A DNA stretch of 64,000 nt from NCBI RefSeq assembly GCF_044803115.1, contig NZ_CP085224.1, positions 4,154,001 through 4,218,000 of the forward strand, in the 5' to 3' direction. The notes below the pieces were generated by a model. It was not told where the DNA came from and made no database searches. It worked only from the letters and a program-made list of their open reading frames with translations. Positions 8,368 through 15,770 of this stretch are shown one piece after another (position 1 is the stretch's first letter; every line of letters starts with the position of its first letter). The stretch comes from Caenispirillum salinarum_A. GTDB taxonomy: Bacteria; Pseudomonadota; Alphaproteobacteria; Rhodospirillales; Rhodospirillaceae. Position numbers and translations under genes: made by a program.

Positions 8368-8397
8368 CCGGTGGCCGGCGCGCGCGTCGGCCACCGG
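8368..8397 (+). terminator. Attenuator-like hairpin between dctP and dctQ genes
   Basis: A perfect 10-bp stem (8368-8377 with 8388-8397, CCGGTGGCCG/CGGCCACCGG) and 10-nt loop, followed by CCTTTCCC. Hairpins here usually let the abundant binding-protein mRNA accumulate above the permease message by partial termination or 3'-end protection. That role is inferred. Confidence 0.55.
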
Positions 8398-8453
8398 CCT
8401 TTCCCTCATCTGGGCGGGGCATAACGCCCCGTCGCTTCGATAGCGGAGACTCC

Positions 8454-9050
8454 ATGAGCGCAAAGCCCGTGGACCGCCAGGACAGCGCCGGCGATCACGA
8501 CGCCCTGCCGGCCGACTTCAACCTGCCACGCACCCGCGTATCCAACGTGCTGGACAAGTTCGTGCGGGCGATCGGCCGCGCGACGGCGTGGCTTTGGGTC
8601 CTCCTGGTCCTGGTCATCGTTTTGCAGGTGGCCCTGCGCTACATCTTCAACATGGGCTCCATCCAGCTGGAGGAGCTGCAGTGGCATATCTATGCCGTCG
8701 GCTTCATCCTGGGCCTGTCCTACTGTCTGGTGGAGGACCGGCACGTCCGCGTCGACGTCGTGGCCGAGCGGCTGCGCCCCAAGACGCGCGCCTGGATCGA
8801 GATGCTGGGGCTGGTGCTCCTGCTGCTGCCGTTCCTGACGACGATCCTGATCCAGTCGGTGCCCTATATCTGGTCCAGCTTCATCCAGAGCGAGACGTCG
8901 GCCGCCCCCGGCGGCCTGCCGTACCGCTGGATTCTGAAGTCCTTCATGTTCTGGGGCTTCCTGCTGCTTATCATCGCCGCCCTTGCCCGCTTCCTGCGGT
9001 GCACGGCGTTCATCTTCGGGCTGCCGCGCCCGATCTGGCCGCGTGACTAG
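8454..9050 (+). CDS. TRAP transporter small permease (DctQ type)
   Basis: 198 residues with about four hydrophobic segments, the first WLWVLLVLVIVLQVALRYIF followed by the family-typical SIQLEELQWHIYAVGFILGL. DctQ pairs with the large DctM subunit to form the sodium-driven uptake complex. The N-terminal ~40 residues are hydrophilic. It starts at ATG 8454 about 120 nt after dctP, separated by a hairpin, and ends 21 nt before the dctM gene. Confidence 0.9.
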   Translation: MSAKPVDRQDSAGDHDALPADFNLPRTRVSNVLDKFVRAIGRATAWLWVLLVLVIVLQVALRYIFNMGSIQLEELQWHIYAVGFILGLSYCLVEDRHVRVDVVAERLRPKTRAWIEMLGLVLLLLPFLTTILIQSVPYIWSSFIQSETSAAPGGLPYRWILKSFMFWGFLLLIIAALARFLRCTAFIFGLPRPIWPRD

Positions 9051-9071
9051 GGCCGAGGCAGGGGAAGAATC

Positions 9072-10427
9072 GTGGAATCATTCGAAATCATCGTCGTCAT
9101 CCTGCTGCTCAGCTTCATCACGCTGATCTTCACGGGCTTTCCGCTCGCGTGGGTGCTGGGTGGCATTTCCTTCCTGTTCACCGTCATCGCCTTCGGGCTG
9201 GCGGACTGGTTCAACGTCGACACGTATTTCCTGCGCAGTTGGGATGATTTCGCGGTCATTGTCGACCGCATCTATGCGCAGATGTCGAGCTGGGTGCTGG
9301 TCGCCCTGCCCATGTTCATCTTCATGGGCCTGATGCTCGACCGATCAGGCGTCGCCGAGCGCCTGATGAAAAGCTTCGTCAAGCTGTTCGGCGGCCTGCG
9401 CGGCGGCCTCGCGATCACGGTCATCCTGATCGGTGTGCTGCTGGCGGCATCGACGGGCATCGTCGGCGCATCCGTGGTGCTGCTGTCCATGCTGGCCCTG
9501 CCCATCATGCTGGAGAAGAACTACTCCAAGCCGCTGATGACGGGCGTCGTGGCCTCGTCCGGCACGCTGGGCATCCTGATCCCGCCGTCGATCATGCTGG
9601 TCATCATGGCCGACCAGTTGTCGCTGCCCGTCGGCACCCTGTTCATGGGCGCGGTGTTCCCCGGCCTGTTGCTGGGCGTGTGCTACGTGCTCTACGTGAT
9701 CGGCGTCGGCATCTTCAATCCGGCCGCCGCCCCCGCCCCGGCCCAACACGAGCGCATCACCTGGGCCGACGTGGTGGACACGCTGCTGGCGGTCATTCCG
9801 CCCTTCGGCCTGATCCTGGCGGTGCTGGGCACCATCTTCTTCGGCATCGCAACGCCGACGGAGGCGTCGGGCATCGGCGCGCTGGGCGCGACGCTTCTGG
9901 CCGCCGCCAACAAGCGCCTGAACATGGACGTCGTCCGCCAGGTGGCGCGGGAGACCTCGCTCACCACAGCCTTCATCTTCGGCATCTTCCTGGGCGCGAC
10001 GGCGTTCGCGCTGGTGATGCGGTCGCTGGGTGGCGACGAGTTCATCGGCGACCTGCTGACGGGCCTGCCCTTCCCCGACTGGGGCGTGGTGGCGTTCATC
10101 CTGTTCATCGCCTTCCTGTCCGGCTTCTTCCTGGACTGGCTGGAGATCAGCCTCATCATCCTGCCGCTGGTGGCGCCGGTGGTTGAGGCGCTGGGCTATG
10201 ACTTGGCTTGGTTCACGGTGCTGTTCGCCGTCTGCCTTCAGACCAGCTTCCTGACGCCGCCCGTCGGCTTCTCGCTGTTCTACCTGAAGGGCGTCGCCCC
10301 GCCGGGGATCGAGATCAGGCACATCTACAAGGGCGTCATTCCCTTCGTGCTGATCCAGATCTTCGTGCTGGTGATGGTCTTCCTGTTCGAGGACATCGTC
10401 ATGTGGCTGCCGGGGCAGATGTACTAA
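9072..10427 (+). CDS. TRAP transporter large permease (DctM type)
   Basis: A 451-residue, multi-spanning (about 12 segments) protein of the DctM/IT superfamily, the ion-coupled translocation subunit. Typical stretches include GAVFPGLLLG, ILIPPSIMLVIMADQLSLPVG and FLTPPVGFSLFYLKG. It starts at a GTG (9072). Last gene of the dctPQM operon, closed by a strong terminator. Confidence 0.93.
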   Translation: MESFEIIVVILLLSFITLIFTGFPLAWVLGGISFLFTVIAFGLADWFNVDTYFLRSWDDFAVIVDRIYAQMSSWVLVALPMFIFMGLMLDRSGVAERLMKSFVKLFGGLRGGLAITVILIGVLLAASTGIVGASVVLLSMLALPIMLEKNYSKPLMTGVVASSGTLGILIPPSIMLVIMADQLSLPVGTLFMGAVFPGLLLGVCYVLYVIGVGIFNPAAAPAPAQHERITWADVVDTLLAVIPPFGLILAVLGTIFFGIATPTEASGIGALGATLLAAANKRLNMDVVRQVARETSLTTAFIFGIFLGATAFALVMRSLGGDEFIGDLLTGLPFPDWGVVAFILFIAFLSGFFLDWLEISLIILPLVAPVVEALGYDLAWFTVLFAVCLQTSFLTPPVGFSLFYLKGVAPPGIEIRHIYKGVIPFVLIQIFVLVMVFLFEDIVMWLPGQMY

Positions 10428-10455
10428 CGTTTCAGCCCCTTGACGGCCGTTGTCT

Positions 10456-10494
10456 GACGCCCCGCCCGGCCTTCCGGCGCGGGGCGTCGCTTTT
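10456..10494 (+). terminator. Terminator of the TRAP operon
   Basis: GACGCCCCGC (10456-10465) pairs with GCGGGGCGTC (10479-10488), with an inner CGG/CCG extension, followed by GCTTTT. Confidence 0.8.
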
Positions 10495-10531
10495 CCCGGC
10501 CGGCGCATGGCAGATGGCATTTTACGGTTGC

Positions 10532-10559
10532 TTGAGGCGGGGCGGGTTCTGTGTATATT
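10532..10559 (+). promoter_or_regulatory. Predicted promoter of guaB
   Basis: TTGAGG (10532-10537), a 16-bp spacer and TATATT (10554-10559), 35 nt upstream of the guaB ATG. A TTGCTT at 10528 is an alternative -35 with a longer spacer. Confidence 0.45.
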
Positions 10560-10594
10560 GGCGGGCACCCTGATCAGTCCCCCTGCGAGGTGCC

Positions 10595-12058
10595 ATGTCC
10601 TTCCCCGAAGCCCTGACGTTCGATGACGTCCTCCTGGTCCCGGCCGCCAGCGAGGTCCTGCCGGCCAACGCCGACGTCAAGACCCGCCTGACCCGCGACG
10701 TCACGCTCAACATCCCGCTCATGTCCGCCGCCATGGACACGGTGACGGAAAACGCGCTGGCCATCGCCATGGCGCAGCTGGGCGGCATCGGCGTCATTCA
10801 CAAGAACATGGACGTCGACCAGCAGGCCGAGGAAGTTCGCCGGGTCAAGCGCTATGAGTCGGGCATGGTCGTCAATCCGCTGACCATCTACCCCGACGCC
10901 ACGCTGTCCGACGCCCTGCAGATGATGGCCGACAACCGCATCTCCGGCATTCCGGTGGTGGAGCGCGGCACCGACAAGCTGGTGGGCATCCTGACCAACC
11001 GCGACGTCCGGTTTGCCTCCGACATGGCCCAGCCCGTCGCCAGCCTGATGACCAGCGACAATCTGGTCACGGTGCGCGAGGGCGTCACCCAGGACGAGGC
11101 CAAGCGCCTGCTGCACAAGTACCGCATTGAGAAGCTGCTGGTTGTCGACGACACATACCGCTGCATCGGCCTGGTGACGGTGAAGGACATCGAGAAGGCC
11201 ACCACCTATCCGCACGCCGCCAAGGACCCGTCGGGCCGCCTGCGCGTGGCCGCGGCCACCGGGGTGGGCAAGGACGGCCTCACCCGCGCCGAGGCCCTGC
11301 TGGCCGCCGGCGTGGACGTCATCACGGTCGACACCGCCCACGGCCATTCCGCCGGCGTGATGACGGCGGTGCGCGAGATCAAGCGCATGTCCAAGGACTC
11401 CCAGGTCATCGCCGGCAACATCGCCACGCCCGAGGCCGCCAAGGCCCTGATCGAGGCGGGTGCCGATGCCGTGAAGGTCGGCATCGGCCCCGGCTCCATC
11501 TGCACCACGCGCATCGTGGCGGGCGTCGGCGTGCCGCAGCTTTCAGCCATCATGGAAGTGGTGGAAGAGGCGCGGAAGCACGGCGTGCCGGTCATCGGCG
11601 ACGGCGGCATCAAGTTCTCGGGCGACTTCGCCAAGGCCATCGCGGCGGGCGCGGACTGCGTCATGGTCGGCAGCCTGCTGGCCGGCACCGACGAGGCGCC
11701 GGGCGAGGTGGTGCTGTTCCAGGGCCGCAGCTACAAGAGCTATCGCGGCATGGGCTCCGTCGGCGCCATGGCGCGCGGTTCCGCCGACCGCTACTTCCAG
11801 CAGGAGGTCACGGACAACCTGAAGCTGGTGCCGGAAGGCATCGAGGGCCGCGTGCCCTACAAGGGGCCGGTCGCGGGCGTCGTCCACCAGTTGATCGGCG
11901 GCCTGAAGGCGGCCATGGGCTACACGGGCAACGCCACCGTCGCCGACATGCAGCGCAACTGCCAGTTCCGCCGCATTTCCAACGCAGGCCTGAGCGAGAG
12001 CCACGTCCACGACGTCTCCATCACCGCCGAGGCGCCCAACTACCGCATCAGCCGGTAA
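10595..12058 (+). CDS. guaB: IMP dehydrogenase
   Basis: Converts IMP to XMP with NAD+, the committed step of guanine nucleotide synthesis. The 487-residue length is standard. N-terminal barrel start FPEALTFDDVLLVPA, then a tandem CBS domain insert (about residues 95-205, with NRISGIPVV and GILTNRDVRF), then the catalytic loop GPGSICTT whose Cys is residue 303, and the flap RGMGSVGAM. Transcribed alone, with its own promoter and a very strong terminator. Ordinary housekeeping gene. Confidence 0.98.
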   Translation: MSFPEALTFDDVLLVPAASEVLPANADVKTRLTRDVTLNIPLMSAAMDTVTENALAIAMAQLGGIGVIHKNMDVDQQAEEVRRVKRYESGMVVNPLTIYPDATLSDALQMMADNRISGIPVVERGTDKLVGILTNRDVRFASDMAQPVASLMTSDNLVTVREGVTQDEAKRLLHKYRIEKLLVVDDTYRCIGLVTVKDIEKATTYPHAAKDPSGRLRVAAATGVGKDGLTRAEALLAAGVDVITVDTAHGHSAGVMTAVREIKRMSKDSQVIAGNIATPEAAKALIEAGADAVKVGIGPGSICTTRIVAGVGVPQLSAIMEVVEEARKHGVPVIGDGGIKFSGDFAKAIAAGADCVMVGSLLAGTDEAPGEVVLFQGRSYKSYRGMGSVGAMARGSADRYFQQEVTDNLKLVPEGIEGRVPYKGPVAGVVHQLIGGLKAAMGYTGNATVADMQRNCQFRRISNAGLSESHVHDVSITAEAPNYRISR

Positions 12059-12087
12059 ACGGCGCCGGCTCAAGGCTGCCCCGAAGG

Positions 12088-12121
12088 AAGGGTGCCCGGA
12101 CCACGTCCGGGCACCCTTTTT
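12088..12121 (+). terminator. Terminator of guaB
   Basis: Perfect 14-bp stem (12088-12101 with 12105-12118), 3-nt loop CAC, and a T-run. Confidence 0.9.
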
Positions 12122-12273
12122 CGTGGTCGACGCCCATGGGGTAACACGCCTGCCCGCCGCCGCCCCGCCGCCTGGAGCAATGATCGTGCGGGCGCCCCGT
12201 GCTACCTGGAAAGACATGGGGAAAGACATGCCAGGGGCCGCCCCGCGCGGGGCGGAAACCAAGCGGGCATGGC

Positions 12274-13221
12274 ATGGCTTCATATCTGATTACCGGCGGC
12301 GCCGGCTTCATCGGGTCCCACCTGGCCGACGCGCTTCTGGGCGCCGGCCACCGGGTCCATGTGCTGGACGATCTGTCCACGGGCCGGCGCGAGAACCTTC
12401 CGGCGGACGCCGCGCTGACGGTGGCGGACGTCAACGACGCCATCGCGCTGGACCGCATTGCGGCCGACGGGCTGGACGGCTGCTTTCATCTGGCCGCCGT
12501 GGCGTCGGTGCAGCGCTGCAACGAGGAGTGGCTCGCGACCCACGACGTGAACCTGCGCGGCACCATCTCGGTGCTGGAGGCCGCACGGCGTTTCGGCTTT
12601 CCCGTCGTCTACGCCTCGTCCGCCGCCGTCTATGGCGACTGCGACCGGCTGCCCCTGCGCGAGGACGACGCCCCCACTCGGCCGATGACGGCCTACGGCG
12701 CCGACAAGCTGGGGTCGGAACTACACGCCCGCGTCGCCGGCGTGGTCCATGGCGTGCCCACCTTCGGGCTCCGCTTCTTCAACGTATTCGGTCCGCGCCA
12801 GGACCCCGCCTCGCCCTACTCCGGCGTCGTCAGCATCTTTGCCGACCGCCTGGCGCGCGGCCAGCCGGTGACCATCCACGGCGACGGCGGCCAGTCGCGG
12901 GACTTCGTGTACGTGGGAGACGTGGCCCGTGCCCTGGTGGCGGCCATGCGGAAGGCCGACGTCACCGCCCCCGTCGCCAACGTCTGCACCGGCCGCGCCA
13001 CCACCGTGCGGACCCTGGCGGAGACGCTGGCGACCCTGACCGCCAGCACGGCGGCCATCTCCAGCGGGCCGGCGCGGACCGGCGACATCCGCCATTCCCT
13101 GGGCGATCCCGGGGTGATGGCGCGCGCACTGGGCGTAACCGCCGACGTGTCGCTGGCCGACGGCCTGGGTGCCTTGTTGGCGCACGCCTCGCCCGGGCGC
13201 CCGCCGATTCCCGCCGAATAG
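12274..13221 (+). CDS. NAD-dependent sugar-nucleotide epimerase/dehydratase (extended SDR)
   Basis: 315 residues from the ATG at 12274, chosen because the Rossmann motif GGAGFIGSHLAD follows at once, as in the family; in-frame codons farther upstream would add an unrelated tail. The catalytic Ser comes from ASSAAVYG and the YxxxK from YGADK. RFFNVFGPRQDP and DFVYVGDVARAL are typical of UDP-glucose 4-epimerase-like proteins. It probably interconverts a nucleotide sugar for surface polysaccharide, but the substrate is not determinable. No glycosyltransferase neighbours are in the window. No strong Shine-Dalgarno is visible. Confidence 0.85.
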   Translation: MASYLITGGAGFIGSHLADALLGAGHRVHVLDDLSTGRRENLPADAALTVADVNDAIALDRIAADGLDGCFHLAAVASVQRCNEEWLATHDVNLRGTISVLEAARRFGFPVVYASSAAVYGDCDRLPLREDDAPTRPMTAYGADKLGSELHARVAGVVHGVPTFGLRFFNVFGPRQDPASPYSGVVSIFADRLARGQPVTIHGDGGQSRDFVYVGDVARALVAAMRKADVTAPVANVCTGRATTVRTLAETLATLTASTAAISSGPARTGDIRHSLGDPGVMARALGVTADVSLADGLGALLAHASPGRPPIPAE

Positions 13222-13272
13222 CGGGGATCGCGGAGCCGGAGGCGTGGGCGGAGCACACCTGTTCTGGCGCCC

Positions 13273-13668
13273 TTACTGGGTGGCGGGCTGCCCGGCGTCG
13301 GCGGACGGGCGGGTACGGGAGACGATCTCGCAGGCGCCCTTGCCCTGGGCCGGGATCACGCTGCCCATGTCCACAACGTGCCGGCTGTGCACCGCCCGCA
13401 GCGACGGCCGAAGAATGGTGGTGAAGGTGATCGGCGTGCCGGCACGGTCATTCTCGATCACCACCAGCGCCGCGTCCGTGCGCACCACCGTGCCTCGGTT
13501 GCCGATGCCCGGCGCCAATCCGACGCGCACGCGGTCGGGCTCGGACATGCGGATATACAGGTCCGGCAGGGTGTCGAAGGAACAGCGGTATTCGGTGACG
13601 GCAGCGTCCGCGGCGGCGGGCGCGAGTGCAAGGCCAAGAACAACAACGGCGGCAGCACGACGAAACAT
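13273..13668 (-). CDS. Small exported protein of unknown function
   Basis: 131 residues from the ATG at 13668, which has GGAG 8 nt upstream; an upstream in-frame ATG at 13710 would bury the signal peptide. Residues 1-22 (MFRRAAAVVVLGLALAPAAADA) form a signal peptide. The mature part has two Cys (in YRCSFDTLPD and GKGACEIVSR) that could form a disulphide, and looks all-beta with alternating hydrophobic residues. No family recognised. Confidence 0.7.
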   Translation of the reverse strand: MFRRAAAVVVLGLALAPAAADAAVTEYRCSFDTLPDLYIRMSEPDRVRVGLAPGIGNRGTVVRTDAALVVIENDRAGTPITFTTILRPSLRAVHSRHVVDMGSVIPAQGKGACEIVSRTRPSADAGQPATQ

Positions 13669-13797
13669 CAAAATTCTCCGCAACGAAACAGGTCGCCAGA
13701 ACCGCTTCATTATCGGAGGCGCAAGAGACTCCGCCCATTCCCCTGCCGTCGCCCCCTGCCTGCCGAAAGGATTACATTCAGGTTACAGGATACCGTT

Positions 13798-14262
13798 TCA
13801 TGTGAGTTTTGCGAGAAGTCGCATGAAGTGTGCCTTCTCTTCCGCCGACAGCGGTTCCAGCGTGCGGCCGGAAATGTCCAGCGCCGCCGGAAAAAGGCGC
13901 TCGACCAGGGCGCGACCCGGCTCGGTCAGTGCGATCAGGTGCATCCGCCGATCGGCGGGGCTGTCGGTCTTGTCGACCAGCCCGCGCGCCTTCAGCCGCG
14001 TGACCACGCCCTTGATGGTGGCGACATCCATGGCCGTCTGCCGTCCCAGGCTGTTCTGCGAGCACGGCCCCACCTCGTGCAGCTTCGCCAGGGCGGCGAA
14101 CTGCATGGGCGTCAGGTCTTCGGCCATGTGCGCCGAAAAGATGGCCAGGTGCCGCTGCTGGGCCTTGCGCAGCAGGAATCCCACCTGGACGTCCAGGCTG
14201 TAGCCGGCCGGCGCATCGGGGGCGTCGGTGAGGGTTTCTGTATCGTCGTCCCGGATCGTCAT
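13798..14262 (-). CDS. MarR-family transcriptional regulator
   Basis: 154 residues with the MarR winged-helix core: QFAALAKLHEVGPCSQNSLGRQTAMDVATIKGVVTRL region, then a wing containing DSPADRRMHLIALTE (the DRR signature). It starts 6 nt after the livF-like stop, so it is the promoter-distal gene of the Liv/heterocycle operon set. MarR proteins usually repress neighbouring catabolic genes and are released by an aromatic or heterocyclic ligand. MarR regulators NicR and BpsR sense 6-hydroxynicotinate in Pseudomonas and Bordetella, which fits the pathway here, but the ligand is inferred. Confidence 0.9.
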   Translation of the reverse strand: MTIRDDDTETLTDAPDAPAGYSLDVQVGFLLRKAQQRHLAIFSAHMAEDLTPMQFAALAKLHEVGPCSQNSLGRQTAMDVATIKGVVTRLKARGLVDKTDSPADRRMHLIALTEPGRALVERLFPAALDISGRTLEPLSAEEKAHFMRLLAKLT

Positions 14263-14268
14263 GACCGC

Positions 14269-14973
14269 TCACACCGCAAGGTAGGCGTCCCGCACCTGCG
14301 GGTTCGCTTCCAACTCGTCCATGGTGCCTTCATAACGGATGCGGCCTTTCTCGATGATGTACGCCCGGTCGGAAATAAGCCGCGCGAAGTGGAGGTTCTG
14401 TTCCGACAGGATGATGGTCAGGCCCTGGCGCTTCATTTCCGTCAGGGCCTCGGCCATCTGCTCGACGATCTTGGGCGCCAGGCCTTCCGACGGTTCGTCC
14501 AGCAGCACCAGCGACGGATTGCCCATGAGGGTGCGCGCGATGGTCAGCATCTGCTGTTCGCCCCCCGACATCTGCCCGCCGGGGCGCTTGCGCATCTCGG
14601 CCAGGTTGGGGAACAGGGTATAGAGCATGTCGGGCGTCCAGGTGGGCGCGCCCTCGCGCGGGGGCTGGCGGCCGACCATCAGGTTTTCCTCCACCGTCAG
14701 GTCGGTGAAGATGCGCCGGTCCTCGGGCACGTAGCCCAGGCCGAGGCGGACGATCTCGTGCGCCTTGCGGCCGCTGACCGTCACGCCGTCGAACACGATG
14801 TCGCCGGTGATGCCGGGCACCAGTCCGACGATGCTGGCAAACGCGGTCGTCTTGCCCGCTCCGTTGCGGCCCAGGAACGCCACCACCTCGCCATGATCCA
14901 CGCGGGCGTGGAGATCGAACAGGATGTGGGCGCGGCCGTACCAGGTGTTCAGGTGATGGATTTCCAGCTTCAT
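14269..14973 (-). CDS. Branched-chain-amino-acid-type ABC transporter ATPase (LivF)
   Basis: 234-residue ABC ATPase: Walker A GRNGAGKTT, ABC signature MSGGEQQML, Walker B LVLLDEPSEGL. FxxLTVEENL and the PEDRRIF stretch are LivF-typical. Starts at ATG 14973, overlapping the LivG gene by 4 nt. Works with LivG, the fused LivHM permease and the binding protein. Given the catabolic neighbours, the substrate is more likely the heterocycle or carboxylate than leucine; that is inference. Confidence 0.92.
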   Translation of the reverse strand: MKLEIHHLNTWYGRAHILFDLHARVDHGEVVAFLGRNGAGKTTAFASIVGLVPGITGDIVFDGVTVSGRKAHEIVRLGLGYVPEDRRIFTDLTVEENLMVGRQPPREGAPTWTPDMLYTLFPNLAEMRKRPGGQMSGGEQQMLTIARTLMGNPSLVLLDEPSEGLAPKIVEQMAEALTEMKRQGLTIILSEQNLHFARLISDRAYIIEKGRIRYEGTMDELEANPQVRDAYLAV

Positions 14974-15770
14974 TCGCCCGCCTCCGCCCGCGGGGCTGCG
15001 TCCGCGCCCTTTTCCTTGCCATAGACCGCGCCGGTGCCCAGGTACACCGCCTGGACGTCGGCGTTGTTGCGGACCTCCGCCGGCGTGCCTTCCACGATCA
15101 GCCGCCCGCGGTCCAGCACCATCACCCGGTCGGCATGGCCGAAGACCACGTCCATGTCGTGTTCCGTGAACAGCACCGACACGCCGCGCCCCTGCACGAC
15201 GCGCGCTACCAGTTCCATGAGCTGCACACGCTCCTGCGGGGCCATGCCGGCGGCCGGTTCGTCCATGAGCAGCACGCGCGGGTCGTTGGCGAGCGCGATG
15301 GCCAGCTCCAGCCTCTTCAGGTCGCCGTAGGCCAGCATCCCGCAGGCCCGGCCCGACTGGTCCTCCATGCCGACCAGCTCCAGCAGGTCGTAGGCCTCGT
15401 CCTTGTAAAGCGCGCCGGCAAACGGGAGCATGGCACGCAGGCGGCGGTGGTGGGAGATCAGCGCCATCTGCACGTTCTCGATCACCGTCATGGACGTGAA
15501 GGTGGCGGTGATCTGAAACGTCCGCCCCACCCCCAGCCGCCACACCTTGCGCGGCGGCAGGCCCAGGATTTCCGCGCCGAACAGGCGGATTGAGCCGCTG
15601 TCGGGCTTGAGCTGCCCATTCAGCATGTTGAAGCAGGTGCTCTTGCCCGCCCCGTTGGGGCCGATCAGCGCCAGCATTTCCCGCTCCTTCAGGCCGAAGG
15701 AAACGCCGTCGACAGCCTTCACGCCGCCGAAGGCCTTGGCGAGGTCGCGGACCTCCAGCGCATGGGTCAT
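14970..15770 (-). CDS. Branched-chain-amino-acid-type ABC transporter ATPase (LivG)
   Basis: 266 residues. Walker A GPNGAGKST, LivG-typical VGRTFQI, signature region LAYGDLKRLELA (the canonical LSGG is replaced by LAYGD, normal for LivG) and Walker B VLLMDEPAAGM. The C-terminus carries a ~25-residue hydrophilic tail. Overlaps both neighbours by 4 nt (ATGA), indicating tight coupling. Confidence 0.92.
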   Translation of the reverse strand: MTHALEVRDLAKAFGGVKAVDGVSFGLKEREMLALIGPNGAGKSTCFNMLNGQLKPDSGSIRLFGAEILGLPPRKVWRLGVGRTFQITATFTSMTVIENVQMALISHHRRLRAMLPFAGALYKDEAYDLLELVGMEDQSGRACGMLAYGDLKRLELAIALANDPRVLLMDEPAAGMAPQERVQLMELVARVVQGRGVSVLFTEHDMDVVFGHADRVMVLDRGRLIVEGTPAEVRNNADVQAVYLGTGAVYGKEKGADAAPRAEAGE

